From positions 1 to 64,000 of the forward strand of contig JANYHT010000033.1 of assembly GCA_025358925.1 (NCBI GenBank): DNA of 64,000 nucleotides. The letters are read 5' to 3'. The notes under the pieces were generated by a model, which worked only from the letters and a program-made list of their open reading frames with translations, had not been told where the DNA came from and did not search any database. Shown here piece by piece: positions 1-8,644 of the stretch. A program made the translations under genes and the position numbers. The stretch is from Gemmatimonadaceae bacterium (GTDB lineage Bacteria; Gemmatimonadota; Gemmatimonadetes; Gemmatimonadales; Gemmatimonadaceae). Numbering within the stretch: the stretch's first letter is position 1; each line of letters opens with the position of its first letter.

Positions 1-320
1 TCGCGTTTGCGCAGCACGCGCCCTGTTTTGAGTTCCACTTCGCGAATACTTGATTTGCCGACTTGGCCCGTGCTTTCGAACAACGTGCCATCGTGCCACA
101 CGAGTCCTTGCGTGAACGCTTCTGGATCGTGCGGCCACGCCTGCACCACTTCGGCCACATACGTTGGAGTGCGCGAGGGCGTCGCGCTGCTACTCGCGCG
201 GGCGGTAGAGTCGGCATTGGCCGCATCACGTCCGCAGGCGGCGAACGCACTGTTCACGCATACGACAGCGATCAACGCGAACAGCGTAGGTGTGCGGCGA
301 GTGGAGCAGAGCTGCGGCAT
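1..320 (-). CDS. Glutaminyl-peptide cyclotransferase-like lipoprotein, 3' end cut by window
   Basis: Translating the minus strand from the ATG at 320 gives 106 residues before the window edge. Residues 11-28 form a hydrophobic export signal ending in a lipobox-like FAAC (Cys29), so the product is probably lipid-anchored or periplasmic. A low-complexity Ala/Ser/Thr linker follows. Residues 64-73 read HDPEAFTQGL, and the next stretch (GTLFESTGQ and then SSIREVEL) matches the start of the beta-propeller glutamine cyclotransferase family, which forms N-terminal pyroglutamate. The catalytic region lies outside the window. It is co-oriented with mug, whose stop is 55 bp upstream, so it could be the last gene of the holA-mug operon. 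Confidence 0.75.
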   Translation of the reverse strand, partial: MPQLCSTRRTPTLFALIAVVCVNSAFAACGRDAANADSTARASSSATPSRTPTYVAEVVQAWPHDPEAFTQGLVWHDGTLFESTGQVGKSSIREVELKTGRVLRKR

Positions 321-375
321 GGTAAGCTCGTGCGAATGATGAGGCGGGCCGAATTCGATCCTGCAAAAATGTAGC

Positions 376-954
376 TTAGCTCGTGCCGGATGCCTGCATC
401 GTTTTCACCCACGCTCGCAATGCGACAAACAGTTGCACCAGATCTACCAATTGATGATTGGCATTCAATCCGCTCGGGCTGGGCAGCACCCACAACGCGG
501 ACTGTGCAATGCGTTCCGGTTGTAGCCCCAGCGTTGCTCGTGGTTTGGCAAACGCCGCGCGGTACGCGCCAATGCCGAGAAATGCGACAACTCGCGGTTG
601 GAACTGCGTGAGCACGCGTGTCAGTCGTTGACCACCGGCAATGTACTCCAACGCGGTGAGTTCGGCTGCGGTCGCTGTGGTGCGTTCGACCATGTTGGTA
701 ATGCCAACGCCTAACGCTAACAGTTCGTGTTCTTCCCAAGGTGCGAACAATCGTGGCGTAAATGCCGAGCCGTGAAGTGCCGGCCAGAAACGATTGCCCG
801 GGCGGCCGAAATGATGACCGATCGCTGCCGTGTACAACCCCGGGTTAATGCCGCAAAATAACACATCAAGATTCGGCGCAAGCAGGTCAGGCACGGTGAG
901 ATGGACCGCCGCGGCCAAATCTGCTTTGGTAGGTTTTCGCGGAGGCGCACTCAC
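376..954 (-). CDS. mug: G/U mismatch-specific uracil-DNA glycosylase Mug
   Basis: This 192-aa protein is a Mug/TDG-type DNA glycosylase, which removes uracil (and related adducts) from G:U mispairs to start base-excision repair in the cytoplasm. Motif I GINPG is at residues 35-39, with the catalytic-type Asn37, followed by a family-typical GRPGNRFW segment. Motif II appears as PSGLN at about residues 160-164. The length fits the family (E. coli Mug is about 168 aa), with a short basic N-terminal extension. The start is GTG at 954 and overlaps the mutS stop as GTGA, which supports both the start and translational coupling. Pairing with mutS puts two mismatch-handling enzymes in one operon. Confidence 0.93.
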   Translation of the reverse strand: MSAPPRKPTKADLAAAVHLTVPDLLAPNLDVLFCGINPGLYTAAIGHHFGRPGNRFWPALHGSAFTPRLFAPWEEHELLALGVGITNMVERTTATAAELTALEYIAGGQRLTRVLTQFQPRVVAFLGIGAYRAAFAKPRATLGLQPERIAQSALWVLPSPSGLNANHQLVDLVQLFVALRAWVKTMQASGTS

Positions 955-3671
955 GATGCTGTGAGCGACTGCTTGAGCGCCGCAATTGCCGTGAGCGCCT
1001 GCAGTGGCGTCATCGAATCCGGCTCGAGTTGCGCCAGTGCGTCGGCGAGTTGCACGAATGCTGGATCTGGCGCGACGACAGGCGGCACAAAAAAGCCAAG
1101 TTGCGCCGTTGACGCACCCGCTCCATCGCGCATGCGTGGACCTTTGCGCGTGGCACCTTTGGGCGCGTGCAAACCATCGGCCGTCAGTCGTGACGCCATT
1201 TGTGCACCCTCCCCTTCCAACAGCGCAAGCACTTCCTTCGCACGCGCGATGACTGCTGCAGGCAGGCCGGCAAGACGACCAACTTCAATCCCATATGATC
1301 GATCAGCGCCGCCGGGGATCAGCTTATGCAAAAACAATATTTGATCACCCACTTCGCGGACGGCCACGGCGAAATTGCGCACACCAGGGAGCTCGGTGGC
1401 GAGCTGCGTGAGTTCATGATAGTGCGTCGCGAACACGGTCTTGCACCCGATCACATCGTGCAAATGTTCGCTCACACTCCACGCAATCGACACGCCGTCG
1501 TACGTACTCGTTCCACGTCCAATTTCGTCAAGGAGGACGAGTGACCGTCGCGTGGCCGTGTGGAGAATGGCGCTCGTTTCGCTCATCTCGACCATGAACG
1601 TGCTCTGTCCACGTACGAGATTGTCGCTCGCGCCAACGCGTGTGAACAGACGATCGACAATCGGCAACCGTGCGCGGCGTGCCGGGACGTATGCACCAAC
1701 TTGCGCGAGCAGTTGAATGAGACCGATCTGTCGCAAAATTGTACTCTTACCCGCCATGTTCGGACCAGTGAGCACGATGAGTTGCGCGTCGGCGGCGAGG
1801 ACCAAATCATTCGGGATAAACTTCTCGCGCGCCATCATACGTTCAACGACAGGGTGCCGACCACCAATAATTTCGAGATCAAAATCATCGTGGAGCTCCG
1901 GCCGCACGTATTGCTCGCGTTCGGCGACTTCGGCAAAGGCGGCCAACACGTCGATCGTTGCCACTCGACGTGCAACCGCTTGCCATCGCGTGATAGCGAG
2001 GCCAACGTCGCGTCGCAGTGTTTCAAATAACTCGCGCTCGCGCGTCTCAATGCGATCAGAGGCCGTGAGCACGCGCTCCTCGTACGTCTTGAGCGCTGGC
2101 GTGACGTAGCGCTCCGCGCCCGTGAGTGTTTGGCGACGTTGATAGTCGTCGGGTACGAGGTGTTTATTTGCATTCGAAATCTCGAGATAGTACCCGAAGA
2201 CGCGATTGAATCCCACCTTGAGCGAGTGAATGCCGGTGCGCGCGCGTTCGTCCGCTTGAATAGTTGCAATCGCATCTTTACCGCCATCGCGCAGCGTCCT
2301 CAACTCGTCGAGTTCGCCATCAACGCCCGGCGCAATGGTACTCTCGTCGCCAATCGCGAGCGGCGGACGTGCCACCAACACGTGCGTGATGCGCTCCGCA
2401 TGTTCCGCACCGTTGTCCCAATCGGCGAGAAGAACGCCGAGCATGCCGCCTGACGCATTGCCTTGTGCGGCGTGATCGAGAACTGATTGCGCGGCGGACG
2501 CGACACGCGGGAGACGTGTGAGTGAATCGCCCAGCGCACGTAGTTCGCGTGGCGTCGCGCGACCAGCGGCGGCTTTACTGGCGAGACGCTCGACATCGCG
2601 CACCCCGTCGAGAGCGTCACGTAACGTGGCGCGCCCGATCGGATCACGTACTAACACCGTCACGGCGTCCAGTCGACGCTCTATCGCGTCGCGCTCGAGC
2701 AGTGGGGCCAGCATCCATTGTCGCAACAGACGCTGTCCCATCGGCGTTGCCGTGCGATCAAACACGGATAGCAACGTACCGGCGAGATCTGCCCCACGAA
2801 GCGATTCAACAAGTTCGAGGTTGCGTCGCGTCATTTCGTCGAGCGGCATGACGCCGCCCGGACGTTCGATGGTCGGCCGTGCGAGATGCGGCAGTCCACC
2901 AGGTTGTAGCTCGCGCAAGTACCGGAGCAATGCACCGGCAGCGCCAATCGCCGCACCATCGCTTGGTTCCAAGCCAAAGCCTTCGAGACCACGCACATCG
3001 AATTGCCGCGCCAGTTCATCAGCCGCCAGTTGTGCGTCGAATTCCCACCCATCGCGCTCCGTAGTGAGCGCACCGTCGACGCTCTGTAGTGCGTGCGCGA
3101 GCGCTTCGTCGGTGCTGCCACGCACGACGATGAGTTCGCGTGGCGCGAGACGCGCGAACAATGCGGGCGCATCCATGCGCGTCACGAGTGCCATGCGCAA
3201 CTCGCCCGTCGAGAGGTCTGCCGCCGCAACGCCGATTTGTGCACGATCACCGTCGCGCGCAGTATCACGACCACTCGCGACGGCGCACACGTAGTTGGCG
3301 CGCGCACCATCGAGCATATCGTCTGCGAACACCGCGCCAGGTGTAATGGTCTCTACCACCTCACGTCGGACCAGACCTTTGGCCAGCTTCGGATCTTCCA
3401 CTTGCTCGCAAATGGCGACGCGAAATCCTTGTCCAACCAATCGACGCAGATATTCCGCCGCGGCTTTTACGGGAATGCCCGCGAGTGGCACGTCCGCCGC
3501 TCCACCATTGTTGCGCGAGGTGAGTGTCAATCCAATAGCGCGCGACGCAGTTTCGGCGTCGTCGTAGAACATCTCATAGAAGTCGCCCATCCGAAAAAAC
3601 AAAATCGCGTCTTGATGACGCGCTTTTATCTCCCGGTATTGCTGCATCAGTGGAGTTGCAGCGCTGCTCAC
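951..3671 (-). CDS. mutS: DNA mismatch repair protein MutS
   Basis: MutS, 906 aa, recognises mismatches and small loops and recruits MutL. The mismatch-reading motif GDFYEMF is at residues 29-35 (Phe31, Glu33). The ATPase has a Walker A GPNMAGKST at about 636-644, then STFMVEMSE, Walker B DEIGRGTSTYDG and the ATHYHEL segment. All expected MutS domains appear full length. The start is GTG at 3671 and overlaps the stop of the SPOR gene as GTGA; the 3' end overlaps mug in the same way. It belongs to the minus-strand operon holA > SPOR gene > mutS > mug. Nothing looks truncated. Confidence 0.98.
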   Translation of the reverse strand: MSSAATPLMQQYREIKARHQDAILFFRMGDFYEMFYDDAETASRAIGLTLTSRNNGGAADVPLAGIPVKAAAEYLRRLVGQGFRVAICEQVEDPKLAKGLVRREVVETITPGAVFADDMLDGARANYVCAVASGRDTARDGDRAQIGVAAADLSTGELRMALVTRMDAPALFARLAPRELIVVRGSTDEALAHALQSVDGALTTERDGWEFDAQLAADELARQFDVRGLEGFGLEPSDGAAIGAAGALLRYLRELQPGGLPHLARPTIERPGGVMPLDEMTRRNLELVESLRGADLAGTLLSVFDRTATPMGQRLLRQWMLAPLLERDAIERRLDAVTVLVRDPIGRATLRDALDGVRDVERLASKAAAGRATPRELRALGDSLTRLPRVASAAQSVLDHAAQGNASGGMLGVLLADWDNGAEHAERITHVLVARPPLAIGDESTIAPGVDGELDELRTLRDGGKDAIATIQADERARTGIHSLKVGFNRVFGYYLEISNANKHLVPDDYQRRQTLTGAERYVTPALKTYEERVLTASDRIETRERELFETLRRDVGLAITRWQAVARRVATIDVLAAFAEVAEREQYVRPELHDDFDLEIIGGRHPVVERMMAREKFIPNDLVLAADAQLIVLTGPNMAGKSTILRQIGLIQLLAQVGAYVPARRARLPIVDRLFTRVGASDNLVRGQSTFMVEMSETSAILHTATRRSLVLLDEIGRGTSTYDGVSIAWSVSEHLHDVIGCKTVFATHYHELTQLATELPGVRNFAVAVREVGDQILFLHKLIPGGADRSYGIEVGRLAGLPAAVIARAKEVLALLEGEGAQMASRLTADGLHAPKGATRKGPRMRDGAGASTAQLGFFVPPVVAPDPAFVQLADALAQLEPDSMTPLQALTAIAALKQSLTAS

Positions 3672-4582
3672 GAATCAAGCTCCGCGACAAATCCGGACTG
3701 CCCTTGCTTCTTGAGCTTAACGAGCGACGCGGCGGCATCTGCGCGAGAGCGGTAGCGACCGACGCGCACGCGAAACGGCTTCCGATCACCATCGATACGT
3801 GCGGCAATGCCGCGCTTCTGCAAGCGTTTCACGACCACCGTGGCCTGCGCGCGCGTGTCATATGCGGCAATCTGCACGCTGTAGATACGGTGCTCGGATT
3901 TGGCAATTGCTTTCGAGACGCTATCAAGTGTCGCAGGCGCGATAAGTGGAGCGGTTGCCGTAGTGGTCGCCGCGACCGCCGTTGCCGCTGCCTTCGCGCA
4001 TCTGCTGCGCAATTCGTTGGCCTGCAATAGTAGCTCGCCCTCCGGAATATCCGCGGCCTTAAATGCGCCTACGATGGCACACGCGTGCGGTGTGTCGCGC
4101 TCGTCGAAGTAACTGCGAGCAATTCCCAGTGTGGCTTTGGGCCGCTGTGCAGCGTCCGAATAGTTGCGCAACAAGCGTTCAAGATATGCGCGCGCATCAA
4201 CCGAATTCCCGCGCACCAACGCACCCTCTCCCAATCGCAGCAACGCCTCCGGCGCGCGCGGCGACAACGGCGATTCAAGCATGAGTCGTTTCCAATCCGA
4301 CTCGGCGCCCGCTGCATTTTCGCCCAGCACAGCACGCCAGTACAGCGCTTCCGCCACGTCATCCGGCAACGAAAGTGAAACTACCAATGAATCGAGCACC
4401 GTTCGCGCTGCAACACTATTTCCAGAGTCGACCATGGCGCGCGCGCGATCAATTGCAGACTGGACGGTGGTTGATGTTTGCGCCCACCCGACGCGCGGTG
4501 TCGCACTACCGATGGCGACGCACACCGCGACAACAAGGGGATGCCTCACGCGTCGTCGTACGTCGCGAAGCACTCGGCGCAT
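3668..4582 (-). CDS. SPOR-domain envelope protein with TPR-like middle
   Basis: A protein of about 304 aa. A basic N-terminus is followed by a hydrophobic segment (HPLVVAVCVAIGSA) ending in a WAQ site, which suggests Sec export. The middle is helical and TPR-like (ALLRLGEGALVRG, then a second repeat around YLERLLRNYSDA). After an Ala/Thr-rich linker, the last 75 residues form a SPOR domain (YSVQIAAYDTRAQA to PFRVRVGRYRSRADA), a fold that binds denuded peptidoglycan at division sites. I place the start at the ATG at 4582, which overlaps the holA stop as TGATG; an in-frame start at 4618 would add 12 residues but overlap holA by 37 bp. The periplasmic role is inferred from the domain; the partner is unknown. 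Confidence 0.8.
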   Translation of the reverse strand: MRRVLRDVRRRVRHPLVVAVCVAIGSATPRVGWAQTSTTVQSAIDRARAMVDSGNSVAARTVLDSLVVSLSLPDDVAEALYWRAVLGENAAGAESDWKRLMLESPLSPRAPEALLRLGEGALVRGNSVDARAYLERLLRNYSDAAQRPKATLGIARSYFDERDTPHACAIVGAFKAADIPEGELLLQANELRSRCAKAAATAVAATTTATAPLIAPATLDSVSKAIAKSEHRIYSVQIAAYDTRAQATVVVKRLQKRGIAARIDGDRKPFRVRVGRYRSRADAAASLVKLKKQGQSGFVAELDS

Positions 4583-5691
4583 CACGCGGCGCGCGACGCG
4601 CGCGAACGAAGCGCACACAGTGACAATACAAGCGAACTCAGAATCTGCGCCGGATTTGACACGGTGCTTTCCTTCAGTGCGATATCGGCCTCAAGCAGCA
4701 GCGCTAAGGCGCGTTCACAGGCGCGCGCCGACCACCGCTCCGTCACCTTTGTCCATGCCGACGCCGCCTCATTCCACGGTCGGCCGGTATAGCCGCCCGT
4801 TTCTTTCAAAAACGCAAAAAACTCTTGCGGCAACCGATTGGTCGGCACACCTGCGTCGCGTCGCGCGCGACCGAAGGCAAGCGCCATTGCTTGCGTACTC
4901 AACATCATCACCACTTGGACACCGTTGACTTTTGGCTGTCCAAGCACATGACCAATCAACGCCGTGGCCTGCGCGGCATTTTGCTGCGCCACTGCATCCA
5001 GTAAGTCGGTCACGGTTTCCCCGCGACGCACGCCAACCACCGCCGATACGGCCTCGACGTCAATTCTGGTGCGCGTCGCGGTCATTTCGTGCGCACCGAG
5101 TACATAGCTTGCGCACTTGTCGAGTTCAGCGGCAAGCAAATGCAGGTCGTTGCCCACGGCTTGCTGTAGCAGTTGTGTTGCGTCGTCTGCGACATCGAGT
5201 CCGTGCGCCGTTGTCGCTTGGTGGGTAATCCACTTGCGTACCCGTTCCGGTGACAACGGCGCAAACTCGAGCGACTCCGCATGTTGTTGCAATGCCGTGT
5301 CGATCTTCGCGCCGGCCGGGCTGACGAGCACTAACAACGTGTCGCTGGCAGGGCGCGTGAGGTATTTGTCGAGCTGCTGTCGCGGCGCTTTTTTCAGCGC
5401 GCCGACATCCCGAAATACCACCGCGCGTCGCTCGGCCAGCATCGGCGGCGTGGATAAGAGGTTACTGACGTCTTCCGCGTCGAGCTCGCTCGCTCGACGA
5501 ATTTCGCAGTTGAAATCGCGCGTAGATGAGTCGACGGCCGCCGCTAAAAGATCGCGAACCGCAACATCTTTGAGATAATCATCTTCACCAAATAGGTAAT
5601 ACACTGGTGCAAACATGCGCGATTGAATAGCTGCCTGTACCACGCGCAGTGGTGATGCTTCTTTGGCGTCGGTGGCGGGACGTGGGGGCAT
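4582..5691 (-). CDS. holA: DNA polymerase III delta subunit HolA
   Basis: This 369-aa protein matches the delta subunit of the clamp loader, which opens the beta clamp. The N-terminal AAA-like region has VYYLFGEDDYLKD at about residues 29-41, and it continues through STPPMLAERRAVVFRDV, typical of HolA. The C-terminal collar domain is helical. There is no Walker A motif, as expected for delta. It is the first gene of the minus-strand operon; its stop at 4582-4584 is fused to the start of the SPOR gene. About 30 bp separate it from the end of the anti-sigma gene, so it could be cotranscribed with the sigma/anti-sigma pair. Confidence 0.93.
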   Translation of the reverse strand: MPPRPATDAKEASPLRVVQAAIQSRMFAPVYYLFGEDDYLKDVAVRDLLAAAVDSSTRDFNCEIRRASELDAEDVSNLLSTPPMLAERRAVVFRDVGALKKAPRQQLDKYLTRPASDTLLVLVSPAGAKIDTALQQHAESLEFAPLSPERVRKWITHQATTAHGLDVADDATQLLQQAVGNDLHLLAAELDKCASYVLGAHEMTATRTRIDVEAVSAVVGVRRGETVTDLLDAVAQQNAAQATALIGHVLGQPKVNGVQVVMMLSTQAMALAFGRARRDAGVPTNRLPQEFFAFLKETGGYTGRPWNEAASAWTKVTERWSARACERALALLLEADIALKESTVSNPAQILSSLVLSLCALRSRASRAA

Positions 5692-5722
5692 CGTTGCAAG
5701 ATAACAACGCCCTACCGTATCC

Positions 5723-6292
5723 CTAGCGCTGGTCGGACACCAAGCTGAAGTCGGCCGTCACAAAATGCGTGGGCGCGTCGTCGATGATAACCGCCGCCGG
5801 CCAGACGGGATTGCCCGTTGCCATCGCTTGCAGCAGCGCCGGACTGATGTACGGATTCCGCGACGACAAGGCAGGCTGCGTCGCGATTACGGGCTGCATC
5901 GAGATTAGCGGAGCGGCATTGCTCGAGAGACCGCGCCAGACCAAGGTGCCAATGACCGCACCTGCCGCAACAGCCGCAAGCGCACGCGGCGACCGCAATC
6001 GCGCAGACCGTAGCATCGTCGACCGCAACGCACGCACGACACCGGAGGAATCATCGACACATGGTTCACCGCGACAGGCAGCGAGCCGAGTGCGTAGTCG
6101 CGCTTGAAACGCCTCCGATGGCTCGATTGACGGCATACTCCGCGCGATCATCAGTGACCGACGAACGAGCGTGTCATGCGCCGCGCAAGCGTTGCACGAA
6201 AGGATGTGTCGCTGCGCCTCGCTCATCAGATGGCCCGACATCGTATCGTCGAGGTAGGCGAGGTGCTGTTTGCGAAAACTCTTGCAGTCCAT
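5723..6292 (-). CDS. Anti-sigma factor with zinc-finger (zf-HC2) domain
   Basis: A 189-aa protein whose first 40 residues carry Cys3 and a HxxxCxxC signature (His29, Cys33, Cys36), the zinc-binding anti-sigma domain that holds ECF sigma factors. One membrane helix lies near residues 104-120 (ALAAVAAGAVIGTLVW), so the C-terminal 70 residues would be periplasmic and could sense an envelope signal. It follows the ECF sigma gene on the same strand, with a 161-bp gap that contains a hairpin. The partner is therefore almost certainly that sigma factor. The signal and the release mechanism (proteolysis or redox) cannot be read from the sequence. Confidence 0.85.
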   Translation of the reverse strand: MDCKSFRKQHLAYLDDTMSGHLMSEAQRHILSCNACAAHDTLVRRSLMIARSMPSIEPSEAFQARLRTRLAACRGEPCVDDSSGVVRALRSTMLRSARLRSPRALAAVAAGAVIGTLVWRGLSSNAAPLISMQPVIATQPALSSRNPYISPALLQAMATGNPVWPAAVIIDDAPTHFVTADFSLVSDQR

Positions 6293-6408
6293 CGGTACAG
6301 GGTCGAAGAAACGCTCATCTACAGCATTGTCGCTGGAGCAGCATACCCGCCCACGAAATGGCAGTTCCGCTCAACAATAACGCCACCGCGTATAACGGTG
6401 ACGCCAAA

Positions 6409-6437
6409 CCCCCCGTCGAGGCAATCCCGACGGAGGG
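6409..6437 (-). terminator. Hairpin between sigma and anti-sigma genes
   Basis: An inverted repeat with 10-bp arms (one G-T wobble) at 6409-6418 and 6428-6437 lies 16 bp past the sigma-factor stop. In the minus-strand RNA it is followed by only a short U run (GTTTGG), so it is a weak terminator or an attenuator that could lower anti-sigma relative to sigma expression. Confidence 0.4.
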
Positions 6438-6453
6438 TACAAAAAGCGTTTCT

Positions 6454-7095
6454 TTAGCGAACGAGCGGGCCAATAATGTCCGCGAACGCGGTGCGCGCTC
6501 GATTCAATCGCGATTTGACCGTGCCCAGATTCACACCGGTAATCTCCGCGATTTCCTCATACGACTTGCCCTCCAACTCGCGGAGCACGAACACCTCGCG
6601 ATGGTGACTCGGCAGCTTGCCCACGGATTGTTCGACCATCTCACGGAGATGCCGCTTGCGGTACAAGTCGTCGGGACGCGTATGCACGTCTTCGAACTGC
6701 AACGGTCGATCCTCATCCTCAAACTTGGCCTTGATCGCTTGAAACAGGACCAGCGGATTGCGTGAGCGATTACGCAGTTCGTTTTTCGCGAGGTTGGACG
6801 CGATTGTGTAAATCCAGGTCGAAAACTTTTTGGAGCGATCAAATCTGGCGATGTGCCGATAGACGCGGATGAAGACCTCTTGCACTAAGTCTTCGGCGCG
6901 ATCGCGATCGCCGATCGTGCGATACACGAAATTCAGGAGTCGACCCTGATAGCGGTCAACCAGCTCTTCGAACGCTCGCTCCTCGCCACCGAGGAACGCC
7001 GACACTACATCGCCATCGTCGATGGAGCGCAAATGTTCGCGCACCGGCACGACGGTCGATGCGTTGGTTAGAAGCGTACGAGCCAGATCGGCCAT
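6454..7095 (-). CDS. ECF RNA polymerase sigma factor (RpoE-like)
   Basis: A 213-aa group IV sigma factor. Region 2 spans about residues 40-110 (AFEELVDRYQGRLLNFVYR, then RAEDLVQEVFIRVYRH and FSTWIYTIASNLAKNELR), which opens the -10 element. Region 4 near the C-terminus has LPSHHREVFVLRELEGKSY and the helix-turn-helix TGVNLGTVKSRLNRAR that binds the -35. There is no region 3 or 1.1, as expected for ECF sigmas. It precedes a zinc-finger anti-sigma gene. The 5' region contains an inverted pair of GGAACACGTCC sequences resembling ECF -35 elements, so autoregulation is plausible but inferred. Confidence 0.93.
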   Translation of the reverse strand: MADLARTLLTNASTVVPVREHLRSIDDGDVVSAFLGGEERAFEELVDRYQGRLLNFVYRTIGDRDRAEDLVQEVFIRVYRHIARFDRSKKFSTWIYTIASNLAKNELRNRSRNPLVLFQAIKAKFEDEDRPLQFEDVHTRPDDLYRKRHLREMVEQSVGKLPSHHREVFVLRELEGKSYEEIAEITGVNLGTVKSRLNRARTAFADIIGPLVR

Positions 7096-7229
7096 GAGAC
7101 GAGCCCTCCACTGCGGTGACGCGGACCGACGGCCCGCAACAAGTCAGAGCACAGCGCCGGACGATCCGGCACACGATCTCGACTCGCATCCCCTTGTAAT
7201 GCACGCGGCGTGCCGCGCTGGAACCTTAT

Positions 7230-7315
7230 GGAACACGTCCTTCCAAGTATCTACGCCGCAATGGCTTAGTTGGATGTAACAGACGTCACGTCAGAGGATA
7301 CTCCGGACGTGTTCC
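7230..7315. promoter_or_regulatory. Inverted GGAACACGTCC pair in the 324-bp gap before the sigma gene
   Basis: The gap 7096-7419 has no gene. It carries GGAACACGTCC at 7230-7240 (plus) and its exact reverse complement at 7305-7315. Each copy is followed in its own direction, 15 nt after the GGAAC, by TCTGA (minus copy) or TCTAC (plus copy), resembling the GGAAC / TCTGA elements of RpoE-type promoters, though with spacing about 2 nt short. The minus-facing copy points at the sigma gene start (7095). Confidence 0.4.
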
Positions 7316-7419
7316 TTCGCGCTTCCTAAATAGAGGACACTCCAACAGGACATGACCCTGCCTCCGACAATTGGGCAGTGGGTTCGCCGCTGTCGCGGCA
7401 TGGAGGAACAAGCGCGGGA

Positions 7420-7992
7420 TCAGCTCAGTCGGAAGCCAGCCGCAAATAGCAGCGCGAGCGCCGTCTTGGCGTCCTGAATCTCGCCCAGCTCAATCATAGA
7501 CAATGCCGTTGATAGTCGGGTTGGAACCAATTCCATGAATTCGTCGGCCTCGCGCGCTGTTTCGCCCGGCGTCAAACCAGTTGCCAGAAAAAGGTGAATC
7601 TTCTCGTCGGTAAAGCCGGGCGTCGTGAACATCGTAAAGAGGGGTTCGACACGCTCAGCACTGTAACCGGTTTCCTCTCGTAATTCTCGTCGTGCGCAGT
7701 CTAGAGGCGATTCCCCGGCATCCAGTCGTCCCGCTGGGATTTCAAACAAGTAGCCATCGGCTGCATAGCGGTATTGTCGAATGAGCAATACCTCTGGATC
7801 GTCATCCGTCGCGTCCAGCAGCGGTACGATCGCACTGGCACCCGGATGTCGGATCATTTCCAACGTTCCAGTTGAGCCGTCGGGAAAACGTACCTCGTCG
7901 ATGTCCAGCGATATCACGCGCCCGGTGTAGCCACGCGTCGATGAAACGCGTCCCGGTATTTGCCCTGTACCCGGGTTGGGGCGTTCAATCAC
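7420..7992 (-). CDS. NUDIX hydrolase, ADP-ribose pyrophosphatase-like
   Basis: A 190-aa NUDIX protein. The Nudix box is intact, running from Gly88 through Glu93 to REL-REETG at 102-109, the Mg2+-binding signature for hydrolysis of nucleoside diphosphate-X compounds. The IRQYRYAADGYLFEIPAG segment before it and the TPGFTDEKIHLF segment after it are typical of ADP-ribose/ADP-sugar pyrophosphatases (NudF group), so that substrate is likely but not proven. Its start overlaps the end of the SET-domain gene by 4 bp (7989-7992), which implies translational coupling with that methyltransferase. Confidence 0.88.
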   Translation of the reverse strand: MIERPNPGTGQIPGRVSSTRGYTGRVISLDIDEVRFPDGSTGTLEMIRHPGASAIVPLLDATDDDPEVLLIRQYRYAADGYLFEIPAGRLDAGESPLDCARRELREETGYSAERVEPLFTMFTTPGFTDEKIHLFLATGLTPGETAREADEFMELVPTRLSTALSMIELGEIQDAKTALALLFAAGFRLS

Positions 7993-8636
7993 CGCATGAC
8001 CTTTCGTTGAGCCGGGGGTTTGGCGGCTTTTTTCGTCGATGTTTTTTTCTTGGCCTGTTTCGACGCTTTTTTAGCAGCTTTCTTGGCAATTTTCTTCGCA
8101 ACTTTCTTTCGTGGCTTTCTTGGCTTCGGCACATCGTCACCTGCCAACCATTTGCGAACCGTCGCCCGCAAATACACGGGGACTTTTAGGATCGTGCCAC
8201 GACACTCGGCCGTGCCGCACCGACAGGCGTAGTACCGCACATCATCCGGCTCGTAGTTGTTCTGCCACTCAAATTGATAGTCGTACGCGATCTCGGTTTC
8301 CGGTTTGATCGACGTGATCGCATTGATCCAGATGTGTCCGTCATCGATGATCGTTTCGCAATTCGGATCACACGAATGATTGATGTAGCGCGCATCGCTT
8401 CCGTGCGTGCGTGCATCAAGCACGGTATCATCGTCGAGTATGAACAGGAACGTGTGATGCCGTCCGTCGCTGTCATCGTACCGACGATCTGCTTCGGCAT
8501 GGGTGATCGGTTCGCCGACGTATTCGTCGACGCGTTGTCCTTTGCGAATTGGACGAATCGCGAACGCACCGCGCCCCTGAATGGACGAACGGCGCACCTC
8601 GTACAACGGACTTTTTACACGTTTAGCTGACGGCAC
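7989..8636 (-). CDS. SET-domain protein lysine methyltransferase with Lys/Ala-rich tail
   Basis: A 215-aa protein with a compact SET domain, which transfers methyl from S-adenosylmethionine to lysine. The N-SET motif GRGAFA starts at residue 21. The cofactor-binding core NHSCDPNC is at 86-93, the catalytic YDY at 118-120 and a post-SET Cys cluster at 138-145 (CRCGTAEC). Residues 171-208 are almost wholly Lys, Ala, Pro and Arg, like the tail of histone H1 or bacterial HU extensions, which suggests contact with DNA or RNA. Eukaryote-like SET proteins are patchily spread in bacteria by transfer. It is cotranscribed with the NUDIX gene; the substrate is unknown. Confidence 0.88.
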   Translation of the reverse strand: MPSAKRVKSPLYEVRRSSIQGRGAFAIRPIRKGQRVDEYVGEPITHAEADRRYDDSDGRHHTFLFILDDDTVLDARTHGSDARYINHSCDPNCETIIDDGHIWINAITSIKPETEIAYDYQFEWQNNYEPDDVRYYACRCGTAECRGTILKVPVYLRATVRKWLAGDDVPKPRKPRKKVAKKIAKKAAKKASKQAKKKTSTKKAAKPPAQRKVMR

Positions 8637-8644
8637 GAGAAAGA

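Noticed and set aside
2518..3294. 258-aa plus-strand ORF inside mutS
   Set aside because: Arg/Ser-rich shadow of the GC-rich mutS reading frame; no motif or start context.
8020..8160. Low-complexity tract as a possible CRISPR or repeat array
   Set aside because: It encodes the Lys/Ala tail of the SET protein; no regular repeat-spacer pattern.
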